The translations under genes and the position numbers were made by a program. This document shows, piece after piece, positions 8,483 to 15,624 of a stretch of DNA of 41,004 nucleotides. Positions within the stretch are counted from its first letter, which is position 1, and each line of letters begins with the position of its first letter. The stretch is from Clostridia bacterium (GTDB lineage Bacteria > Bacillota > Clostridia > Oscillospirales > Acutalibacteraceae): NCBI GenBank assembly GCA_017403265.1, contig JAFQOJ010000030.1, forward strand, positions 1 to 41,004. Reading direction: 5' to 3'. The notes under the pieces are model-generated. The model made no database searches. It saw only the letters and a list, made by a program, of their open reading frames with translations, and was not told the origin of the DNA.

Positions 8483-8491
8483 TGGTATAAT
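8483..8491 (+). promoter_or_regulatory. Extended -10 promoter in the 8348-8653 intergenic region
   Basis: TGGTATAAT (8483-8491) is a perfect extended -10 (TGnTATAAT) with no good -35 box. A second TGGTATAAC lies at 8611-8619, closer to the AraC gene at 8654. CATATTTCA (8575-8583) and TGAAATATG (8604-8612) form an inverted repeat next to the second site and could be an operator. Confidence 0.45.
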
Positions 8492-8497
8492 ATCTTT

Positions 8498-8561
8498 AAA
8501 AAGTTGCCATAAATACGGCAATGCGCGTAAACGCGCAGAAAAATCTAAAATTTTTCTTTTT
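8498..8561 (+). ncRNA. Candidate small RNA or leader with three hairpins
   Basis: Just downstream of the extended -10 box, three stems follow in close order: TTGCC/GGCAA (8504-8521), TGCGCG/CGCGCA with a TAAA loop (8522-8537), and GAAAAAT/ATTTTTC (8538-8556) followed by TTTTT. The last resembles an AU-rich intrinsic terminator. No known riboswitch was recognised. Either a short RNA ends here or it acts as an attenuator before the AraC gene. Confidence 0.35.
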
Positions 8562-8653
8562 ACGATGTTATCATCATATTTCACACAACCGTTAGATTGC
8601 CTTTGAAATATGGTATAACAGACTAGCAATTTCAAATAAAAGAAGGATTAAAA

Positions 8654-9436
8654 ATGATCGGATATTTTGAAGTATATAATAAAAGAAAGCATCAACTCCT
8701 TTGCAAAGAACTACATAATACAGGCTGCCAAACACATTTTCACGGCGAGATGGAAATGTCTTATATACTAAACGGAGACCATGAAATAACTATCAACAAC
8801 CAATCCGTAACTCTTTCCAAAGACGATATTTATTTTTGCAATCCATATGAATTACACCAATGTTATTCACCTAACGAAGGAAAGCATATCCTTTTTACAA
8901 TTAGACCTTTTGAGTATGAAGCTCTTTCAAATTTAATTAAATCACCGCTTCAAAATTTTTTACTTGATAAAAAATTCAATTTAGAAATTCTTGACCTTCT
9001 TAACAAAATAATTGAAACCCAGAATACCCTTAACGGTCTTGAAAGACGGGGTTATATTGGTTTAGTTTTAGGTAAAGCGCTAAATCACTATGGATACCGT
9101 AAGGATGACGGAAAAGGGCGCAACCAACGTTTTGAAGAAATACTGCTTTATATAGATAATAACTATAAAACTCCCATAACTCGCGATGTCATAGCTAAAA
9201 AATTCGGCTACTCTCCAGCATATTTTTCTCGCATTTTTAAGGAGCATTTTCATTGCAGCTTTCTTGAGTATATTAATAATTTACGTTACGAACGAGCATT
9301 AACAGAAATTTCAATATCTAACAAAAGCAAGACAAATACCATTTTGAATCACGGATTTAACAACGTTCAAAGTTTTTATCGAATAGATCGAAAACGGAAA
9401 AAACAATATGAAACCCTTAAACGCTACCATAACTAA
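8654..9436 (+). CDS. AraC family transcriptional regulator with atypical C-terminus
   Basis: 260 residues. The cupin-like N-terminus has HFHGEMEMSYILNG (~27-40) and the turn LSKDDIYFCNPYELHQC. The AraC domain begins ~160. HTH1 (ITRDVIAKKFGYSPAYFSRIFK) is canonical. HTH2 (KTNTILNHGFNNVQSFYR) keeps the 'GF-N--SFYR' core, but the usual FKK-x-G-x-TP-x-YR ending is replaced by a lysine/arginine-rich tail (DRKRKKQYE). A frame change near the end does not restore a better match, so this looks like real divergence. ATG 8654 has an AGAAGGA site. It is divergent from the aldolase-family gene and may regulate it. Confidence 0.8.
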   Translation: MIGYFEVYNKRKHQLLCKELHNTGCQTHFHGEMEMSYILNGDHEITINNQSVTLSKDDIYFCNPYELHQCYSPNEGKHILFTIRPFEYEALSNLIKSPLQNFLLDKKFNLEILDLLNKIIETQNTLNGLERRGYIGLVLGKALNHYGYRKDDGKGRNQRFEEILLYIDNNYKTPITRDVIAKKFGYSPAYFSRIFKEHFHCSFLEYINNLRYERALTEISISNKSKTNTILNHGFNNVQSFYRIDRKRKKQYETLKRYHN

Positions 9437-9456
9437 ATATTTAATATTATAAAAAT

Positions 9457-9490
9457 AAAGGCTATCTCAACAAAAAGTGAGATAGCCTTT
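9457..9490. terminator. Terminator between convergent AraC gene and galK
   Basis: A perfect 13-bp stem AAAGGCTATCTCA (9457-9469) / TGAGATAGCCTTT (9478-9490) with an 8-base loop lies between the convergent genes. A T-rich tract follows on the minus strand, making it strongest for galK. Confidence 0.8.
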
Positions 9491-9501
9491 ACAATTACAT
9501 A

Positions 9502-10776
9502 TTATAACTCAATTTCATATCCACCAACGGGACGAATAGAAAGCACGCTACAGCTATCCTTACCGTAAACCGCTTCTATCATCTGCTTATACTCGGCAAG
9601 CTTTTCAGTTGGTATGTAGCACTGAATAGTACCTGCAAAACCGCCGCCATGAACACGGCAAGCGCCTTCTTCTCCCAAGAACTGCTTGGTAAGCGCAATT
9701 GCAAGCGACAAGCCTTGTTCCTTAACAGCGGAGACAGAGTAAAGGTTTTGCAAATAATCAAAAGACGACTGACCCGATTCATTAACAAGCTTTAAGAAGG
9801 CTTTAAAATCGCCTGCAAGCAATGCATCGCGTTGTTTTAAAACGCGCTCTTGTTCGTTAAAGAAGTGGAAAGCACGAAGCACCGCGCGTTCACCAAACTC
9901 TTTACGCAAGGCGGCTAAAGATTTATAAAACTTATCTACATCGGCATCACGCAAAAATTCAACACCTAAAGCATTGCTTATTTGCTTACACTCGATAGTA
10001 ATATCGGCATAATCCTGTGTTAAATTAGCGTGGTTTCCGCCTGTGTCTACAACACAAAGGGTGTAACCAAAATCTCTTATATCAAGATTAATGGTTTCGG
10101 TAATGGGTTCAGCAGGGTTATTAAAATCTGCATAAGTAAAGCCACCCAAGGATGAAGCCATCTGGTCAAGAAGACCGCAAGGCTTACCAAAGTATTCTCG
10201 CTCAGCAAACTGACCGATTTTTGCAAGCTCTATGGGAGCAAGCTCTTTATTAGCATATAAACCGTTAATAATGTTACCTAAAAGGGTTTCAAACGCAGCA
10301 GAAGACGAAAGCCCCGAGCCTTTAAGCACATTTGAAGTGGTATAAGCATTAAAGCCTTTTATAGAGTAACCAAGTTCGGCAAATTTATGGCAAATACCGC
10401 GAATAAGCGAAATTGCTCTACCAATTTCTTTGTCGCGCTTATCGAATTCCTGAACATTTACAACATCCATATCGTAGCCTTTAGACTTAACACGGATAAC
10501 ATTGTCATTGTTTTCAGCTACAATAGCAATAACATCCATATCAACACCGCCGGCGACAACACTTCCGTGTTGGTGGTCTGTATGGTTACCGCCCACTTCG
10601 GTTCTGCCAGGGGCAGAGAAAACGCGGATATTATCACTATCGCCAAAAAGACCTAAAAATTCATCACAAGCGTCACTATAACGCTTTTTTGCCTTTTCGG
10701 TTTCGCCGTAAAGCATTAAAAAGTCTTTATCATATTTACCGTTTCTAATATTAGTTTTTATTTCATTAAGTGTCAT
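9502..10776 (-). CDS. galK: Galactokinase (GHMP kinase) with variant sugar-binding signature
   Basis: 424 residues, GHMP kinase superfamily; it phosphorylates galactose at C1 with ATP in the Leloir pathway. The galactokinase signature is at 57-71 (GRTEVGGNHTDHQHG), the ATP-binding block at ~152-160 (KGSGLSSSAA), the catalytic Asp at GLLDQMAS (Asp204), and the C-terminal GHMP motif at VHGGGFAGTIQ (~376). Classic enzymes read 'G-E-H-T-D-Y-N' in the signature; here Asn replaces Glu and His replaces Tyr, a form that I recall from other clostridial members. Substrate specificity could be shifted. ATG 10776 has an AGGTGA site and starts 11 bp after the ackA stop, so the two form an operon. No galT or galE is nearby. 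Confidence 0.85.
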   Translation of the reverse strand: MTLNEIKTNIRNGKYDKDFLMLYGETEKAKKRYSDACDEFLGLFGDSDNIRVFSAPGRTEVGGNHTDHQHGSVVAGGVDMDVIAIVAENNDNVIRVKSKGYDMDVVNVQEFDKRDKEIGRAISLIRGICHKFAELGYSIKGFNAYTTSNVLKGSGLSSSAAFETLLGNIINGLYANKELAPIELAKIGQFAEREYFGKPCGLLDQMASSLGGFTYADFNNPAEPITETINLDIRDFGYTLCVVDTGGNHANLTQDYADITIECKQISNALGVEFLRDADVDKFYKSLAALRKEFGERAVLRAFHFFNEQERVLKQRDALLAGDFKAFLKLVNESGQSSFDYLQNLYSVSAVKEQGLSLAIALTKQFLGEEGACRVHGGGFAGTIQCYIPTEKLAEYKQMIEAVYGKDSCSVLSIRPVGGYEIEL

Positions 10777-10787
10777 TATATCACCTA

Positions 10788-11984
10788 TTACTGAGAAATA
10801 ATTTTTAAAGTATCTCTTGCGATAGCAAGCTCTTCATTAGTGGGGATAATGTAAACATCCACTTTACTGTTATCGGTAGAAATTTTAACTTCTTGACCGT
10901 TCTTCTTATTTTGCTCGGCATCGATTTCAACGCCGATATATTTTAAGTTATCGCAAACAAAAGCACGAAGTCCCGCATCGTTTTCACCTATACCGCCTGT
11001 AAATGCAATAGCGTCAACACCGTTCATAGCAGCAACATAAGAACCTACAAACTTTAAAATTTGATAACGCTGCATATCTATTGCCAGCTGTGCTCTGTGG
11101 TTTCCGTTTTCAGCAGCAGCCTGAACGTCACGGTTATCGTTAGATACACCCGAAACACCTAAAACGCCTGATTCTTTATTGCAAATACGGTTAATATCAG
11201 CAGGGGTAAGGTTTTCCTTTTCAGCAATAAAGGTTAAAGCGGAGGGGTCTAATGTACCTGTACGGGTACCCATCATAAAGCCGTCAAGGGGAGTAAAGCC
11301 CATAGAAGTATCAAAGCACTTGCCGTCCTTAACTGCAGTGATAGAGCAACCATTACCTAAGTGGCAGGTTATAATCTTCATATCCTTACGGTCTTTACCA
11401 ACAACCTCTGCCAAACGGTTAGATACAAAATCATGGCTTGTACCGTGTGCGCCGTACTTACGAACACTGTACTTTTCATAATATTCATAGGGAAGCGCAA
11501 ACATATAAACATGCTCAGGCATAGTTTGGTGGAAAGAAGTATCAAACACTGCAACCTGAGGAATTTTGTCACCAAAGGTTTTAATGCAAGCCTTTATAGC
11601 TAAAACATGTGCAGGGTTGTGAAGCGGTGCTAATGCGCCTAAATCGTCAATATCCTGTAAAGCCTTAGGGGTGATAAGGCAAGAGCCCTTGAATATAGCG
11701 CCACCTTGTACTATACGGTGACCAATAGCCGAAACCTCATCAAAAGAATCAATAACCTTAGCTTCGGACTTTGTAAGAGCATAAACTACTGCATTAAAAG
11801 CTTCTGTATGGGTGGGCATAGCGGTTTCTGCCGAATATACTCTGCCATCAGGTGTTTTGTGTGTGATAGCACCCGAAACACCTATACGCTCGCACAAGCC
11901 CTTTGCCAATACACTTTCATTCTCCATATCAATAAGCTGATACTTAAGAGAAGAACTACCTGCATTTACTACGAAAATCTTCAT
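10788..11984 (-). CDS. ackA: Acetate kinase
   Basis: 398 residues from ATG 11984, preceded by GGAGG; an in-frame start at 11999 would put the ribosome binding site inside the gene. AckA interconverts acetyl phosphate + ADP and acetate + ATP, the ATP-yielding step of fermentation. Visible hallmarks are VNAGSSSLK at the N-terminus, the arginine in GHRIVQGG (usual form GHRVVHGG), VFDTSFHQTMP (catalytic Asp), CHLGNGCSITAV, FTPLDGFMMGTRTG (catalytic Arg) and TNEELAIARDT with the metal-binding Glu. The partner phosphotransacylase is not pta but the pduL gene at 25842. galK follows in the same transcript. Confidence 0.95.
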   Translation of the reverse strand: MKIFVVNAGSSSLKYQLIDMENESVLAKGLCERIGVSGAITHKTPDGRVYSAETAMPTHTEAFNAVVYALTKSEAKVIDSFDEVSAIGHRIVQGGAIFKGSCLITPKALQDIDDLGALAPLHNPAHVLAIKACIKTFGDKIPQVAVFDTSFHQTMPEHVYMFALPYEYYEKYSVRKYGAHGTSHDFVSNRLAEVVGKDRKDMKIITCHLGNGCSITAVKDGKCFDTSMGFTPLDGFMMGTRTGTLDPSALTFIAEKENLTPADINRICNKESGVLGVSGVSNDNRDVQAAAENGNHRAQLAIDMQRYQILKFVGSYVAAMNGVDAIAFTGGIGENDAGLRAFVCDNLKYIGVEIDAEQNKKNGQEVKISTDNSKVDVYIIPTNEELAIARDTLKIISQ

Positions 11985-12044
11985 TTTTTCTGCCTCCAAA
12001 AAAACATTGAATTAAATACTAAAATATGGTATCATATAAATACT

Positions 12045-12073
12045 ATATTACTACATTCTGAAAGCTTTTTCAA
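12045..12073 (-). promoter_or_regulatory. Probable ackA-galK promoter
   Basis: Minus-strand TTGAAA (12073-12068), 17-bp spacer, TAATAT (12050-12045), about 60 bp upstream of the ackA ATG. It lies in the 113-bp divergent region shared with tmcAL. Confidence 0.5.
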
Positions 12074-12097
12074 GTTTTTTTATAAAGAAGTGATAAT

Positions 12098-13264
12098 TTG
12101 TCTACTGTAGGTATAATTGCGGAGTTTAATCCTCTGCATAATGGTCATAAATACCTAATAAATGAAGCTAAAAAATACGGCAAGGTTGTTTGCGTTATAA
12201 GCAGCAACTTTGTTCAGCGCGGCGATACCGCCATATACGATAAGTATATACGTGCAAAATCAGCTCTGTTATGCGGTGCGGATTTAGTAGCCGAGCTTCC
12301 TGTTTGCTATTCTATGTCTACTACGCAAAACTTTGCTTTAGGGGGAGTTTCGGTTCTTTGGGCACTCGGCTGTGACACCTTGATGTTCGGCAGTGAATGC
12401 GGCGATATTGAAAGCCTTATAAAAACCGCCGAAGTTTTAAAATCCCCTCAATTTGAAGCTAAACTTCCCAAATATTTACAAAAAGGCATTACCTTTGCTA
12501 AAGCCCGTCAGCTTGCCGCCGAAGAATGCGGTGCACCTAAAGATATTTTAAACGGTGCCAATAATAATTTAGCGGTGGAATACATCACCGCCGCTAAGAA
12601 TATAAATGCTAATATCTCCTTTAAAACTGTTAAAAGACTTGGTGCTATGCACGATAGCGCTACTGTAACCCAAAAATTTGCAAGCGCATCTACTTTAAGG
12701 GGAAAAATAAAGCAAGGCGCTTTACAAGAATATAAAAACCTTATTCCCTGTGAAGTTTTTCCGTTATTTGAAGGTAGCGATTATTCGGATATCAGCCGCC
12801 TTGATACTGCGATTTTGTCAAGTCTTCGTTCTAAACCACAAAGCTTTTTTAAAGACTTGCCCGATTTAAGTGAGGGTGTAGAAAACAAGCTATACTCTGC
12901 TATAAAAACCGCAAAAAGCTTAGACGAGCTTTATGCTAATATAAAGGTCAAGCGTTATACCCTTGCGCGTATACGCCGACTGGTACTTTCGGCATATTTG
13001 GAAATAGGCAACCGCCTGTTTTTAAAAACTCCACCTTATTTAAGGGTTTTAGGATTTACTAAAGGCGGCGAAAACATATTAAAACAAACGGCGCCCTTGT
13101 CTCCTATACCTATTGTACTAAGGGTTAGCGAAATTGAAAATTTAAGTAGTGATGCTAAATATATGTTTGAAACCGAATGCCGTGCGAGCGACCTTTACGG
13201 GTTATCCTTTAATACCCCCAAGGACTGCTCGACAGAATATACGCAAGCTATTATAAAGTTTTAA
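12098..13264 (+). CDS. tmcAL: tRNA(Met) cytidine acetate ligase (TmcAL / YlbM)
   Basis: 388 residues of the nucleotidyltransferase fold. The N-terminal VGIIAEFNPLHNGHKYLI carries the HxGH ATP-binding motif. FVQRGDTAIYDKYIRA and FGSECGD are family blocks, and the C-terminal half includes the YTLARIRRLVLSA and PYLRVLGF segments typical of the tRNA-binding region. The Bacillus subtilis homolog makes N4-acetylcytidine at the wobble position of elongator tRNA-Met from acetate and ATP. The start is TTG 12098 behind AAAGAAG; no in-frame ATG precedes the motif. It is divergent from ackA, and both enzymes use acetate, though this may be coincidence. The citrate synthase gene follows after 67 bp. Confidence 0.9.
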   Translation: MSTVGIIAEFNPLHNGHKYLINEAKKYGKVVCVISSNFVQRGDTAIYDKYIRAKSALLCGADLVAELPVCYSMSTTQNFALGGVSVLWALGCDTLMFGSECGDIESLIKTAEVLKSPQFEAKLPKYLQKGITFAKARQLAAEECGAPKDILNGANNNLAVEYITAAKNINANISFKTVKRLGAMHDSATVTQKFASASTLRGKIKQGALQEYKNLIPCEVFPLFEGSDYSDISRLDTAILSSLRSKPQSFFKDLPDLSEGVENKLYSAIKTAKSLDELYANIKVKRYTLARIRRLVLSAYLEIGNRLFLKTPPYLRVLGFTKGGENILKQTAPLSPIPIVLRVSEIENLSSDAKYMFETECRASDLYGLSFNTPKDCSTEYTQAIIKF

Positions 13265-13331
13265 AATTCAATTAACACCCTGTTAATAATTATATTTTAA
13301 AATAAACCAAACTACAGAAAGAAGATGTAAA

Positions 13332-14699
13332 GTGAAAAATATAAACGCAAACCTTAACTCGCAGATTGAGAAATATACTTCAATTTGTTTAAATAACTGT
13401 AAAATTGACCCCGAGCTTAATGTGAAGCACAAGGTGTTTAGGGGACTACGCGACTTAGACGGCCGCGGTGTTTTGACAGGTCTTACCGAAATTTCGGATG
13501 TAATTTCAAGAAAAACAGTAGACGGTAAAGAAATTTTTTGTCCGGGTGAATTATACTACCGCGGCTATGATATTAGAAATATTGTTGACGGCTTTACATC
13601 TCAAAACCGTTTTGGCTTTGAAGAGGTTACCTACCTACTTTTATTCGGCGTTCTTCCCAATAAGGAACAGTTGGCGGATTTTAACAATACCTTGGGTACA
13701 CTTAGAGCTTTGCCCGATAATTTTGTACGCGATGTTATTATGAAAGCACCGTCATCAGATTTAATGAACTCTTTAGCCCGCAGTGTGTTAACCCTTTATT
13801 CTTATGACAGCAAAGCCGACGACACAAGCATACCAAACCTTATTAAGCAAAGCTTACAGCTTATTGCGCGTTTTCCGTCCTTAGCGGTTTACGGCTATAA
13901 CGCACACAACTACCACCGAAAGAAAAGTGAAAGCTTTTTTATTCACGAACCCAAGCCTGAACTATCAACCGCAGAAAATATACTTTATCTACTGCGTATT
14001 GACGGAAATTATACCGAGCTTGAAGCAAAAGTACTTGATATGGCTTTGGTACTCCACGCTGAGCACGGCGGCGGTAATAACTCCACCTTTACCACTCATG
14101 TTGTATCTTCATCAGGTACAGATACATATTCTGCAATTGCGGCGGCATTAGGCTCATTAAAAGGACCTAAGCACGGCGGTGCAAACCTTAAGGTTGCTGC
14201 AATGTTTGAGGATATAAAAACGAATGTTAAGGATTGGAAAGACGATGACGAAATATCAGATTATATAAATAAAATTGTAAACAAGCAAGCCTTTGATAAA
14301 ACCGGTTTGGTTTACGGAATCGGTCACGCAATTTACTCGGTATCTGACCCACGTGCGCAGATCTTTAAAAGCTATGTTGAAAGACTTTCAGCTGCTAAGG
14401 GACTATGTGATGAATTTTCGCTTTACTCAAAGGTTGAAGAACTTGCGCCAAGGCTCATTGCAAAACAGCGCAAAATGTATAAAGGTGTCAGCGCTAATAT
14501 CGACTTTTACAGTGGCTTTGTTTACGATATGTTAGGTCTTCCGCACGAGCTGTTTACCCCTATTTTCGCAATAGCGCGTATTTCGGGTTGGTCGGCACAC
14601 CGTATTGAAGAAATCCTTAACGCAGGCAAAATTATCCGCCCTGCATATATGGCAGTAGAACCACACAGAGATTATATACCGTTGGAGAACCGTAAATGA
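13332..14699 (+). CDS. gltA: Citrate synthase (clostridial GHAxY type)
   Basis: 455 residues, longer than the ~370-430 of most bacterial enzymes because of an N-terminal extension. It condenses acetyl-CoA and oxaloacetate to citrate. The conserved histidine region is LHAEHGGGNNSTF (~235-250). It is followed by SLKGPKHGGAN, the second histidine in GIGHAIYSVSDPRA (where the classic motif is GFGHRVY), and the catalytic Asp in VSANIDFYSGF near 395. The C-terminal RISGWSAHRIEE and 'RP-Y' end are typical. The start is GTG 13332, with AGAAAGAAG upstream. The stop overlaps the next ATG as ATGA, so it is translationally coupled to the YitT gene. No aconitase or isocitrate dehydrogenase is in the window; the role is presumably glutamate precursor synthesis. 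Confidence 0.9.
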   Translation: MKNINANLNSQIEKYTSICLNNCKIDPELNVKHKVFRGLRDLDGRGVLTGLTEISDVISRKTVDGKEIFCPGELYYRGYDIRNIVDGFTSQNRFGFEEVTYLLLFGVLPNKEQLADFNNTLGTLRALPDNFVRDVIMKAPSSDLMNSLARSVLTLYSYDSKADDTSIPNLIKQSLQLIARFPSLAVYGYNAHNYHRKKSESFFIHEPKPELSTAENILYLLRIDGNYTELEAKVLDMALVLHAEHGGGNNSTFTTHVVSSSGTDTYSAIAAALGSLKGPKHGGANLKVAAMFEDIKTNVKDWKDDDEISDYINKIVNKQAFDKTGLVYGIGHAIYSVSDPRAQIFKSYVERLSAAKGLCDEFSLYSKVEELAPRLIAKQRKMYKGVSANIDFYSGFVYDMLGLPHELFTPIFAIARISGWSAHRIEEILNAGKIIRPAYMAVEPHRDYIPLENRK

Positions 14700-15556
14700 G
14701 AAAATTCAAAGTAATAGACTTCCTTATGCTTACAATTGCCGGCATTGTAAACTCTATTGGTGTTACAATGTTTTTAGCGCCTGTAAAGCTTTACGACAGC
14801 GGTATTTCGGGTACATCTATGTTATTATCGCAAATTACTCCCGAATATTTAACCCTTTCTATCTTTCTTGTAGCACTTAATGTTCCGCTATTCCTTTACG
14901 GATTAAAAAAGCAGGGACTTAGATTCACGGTTTATGCTATTTACACAGTTTGCATTTATTCGCTTTCGGCCTGGCTTATAACCGATATTTTACCTATAGA
15001 TGTAAGCATTGCTTCCCCACTTGCAGGTAAAGATTTGCTTCTATGCGCCCTTTTTGGCGGACTCATATCAGGTGTAGGCAGCGGTATGGCTATCCGTTTT
15101 GGGGGCGCTATGGATGGCATTGAAGTTATGGCGGTGATTTTCGCTAAAAAGCTTAATATCACCGTTGGCACCTTTGTTATGATATACAATGTGATTTTAT
15201 ATGTTTGTTGTGGTATTGCTATACATAGCTGGATTTTACCGCTTTATTCAATAGTGACCTACGCGGCAGGAATTAAAACGGTTGACTTCATAGTAGAGGG
15301 TCTTGACCGTTCAAAAGCGGCAATGATAGTAACCATTTGCCCCGATGAAGTATCAAACGCTTTAGCAGAGGAATTTGGTAGCGCGCCCACAAAAATCTCG
15401 GCAACGGGCGGTTATTCGGGCAGTGAAAAAACCATTATCTACTTTGTTCTTAACCGCTTCCAAATATCCAAAATGAAGGACATTGTACATGAAGCAGATT
15501 CCACCGCATACATCACTATTTCCGAAGTGGCAGATGTATTTAAATCAAATATGTAA
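14696..15556 (+). CDS. YitT family membrane protein (DUF161 + DUF2179)
   Basis: 286 residues. The first ~200 contain about five to six hydrophobic segments with the family's conserved NSIGVTMFLAPVKLYDSGISGTS start and an inner repeat with RFGGAMDGIEVMAV, typical of YitT proteins. The last ~80 residues are the soluble DUF2179 domain (AMIVTICPDEVSNALAEEFG, later ATGGYSGSEKTIIYFVL). Family function is unresolved; some members affect anion or amino-acid transport. It is read through an ATGA overlap with citrate synthase. Confidence 0.85.
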   Translation: MRKFKVIDFLMLTIAGIVNSIGVTMFLAPVKLYDSGISGTSMLLSQITPEYLTLSIFLVALNVPLFLYGLKKQGLRFTVYAIYTVCIYSLSAWLITDILPIDVSIASPLAGKDLLLCALFGGLISGVGSGMAIRFGGAMDGIEVMAVIFAKKLNITVGTFVMIYNVILYVCCGIAIHSWILPLYSIVTYAAGIKTVDFIVEGLDRSKAAMIVTICPDEVSNALAEEFGSAPTKISATGGYSGSEKTIIYFVLNRFQISKMKDIVHEADSTAYITISEVADVFKSNM

Positions 15557-15575
15557 ATTTGAATTATAAAATATT

Positions 15576-15613
15576 AATCCCACCAAAAGAAATTCTTTTG
15601 GTGGGATTTTTTA
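15576..15613. terminator. Bidirectional terminator between YitT gene and polC
   Basis: A near-perfect ~16-bp palindrome (AATCCCACCAAAAGAA / TTCTTTTGGTGGGATT) is followed by T6 on the plus strand and by a T/A-rich tract on the minus strand. It separates convergent genes. Confidence 0.9.
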
Positions 15614-15624
15614 ATTTACAAAAT

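Noticed and set aside
11706-12110. 134-codon plus-strand open frame reaching into tmcAL
   Set aside because: Antisense to the ackA 5' end and its promoter; cysteine-rich, unnatural composition, no ribosome binding site.
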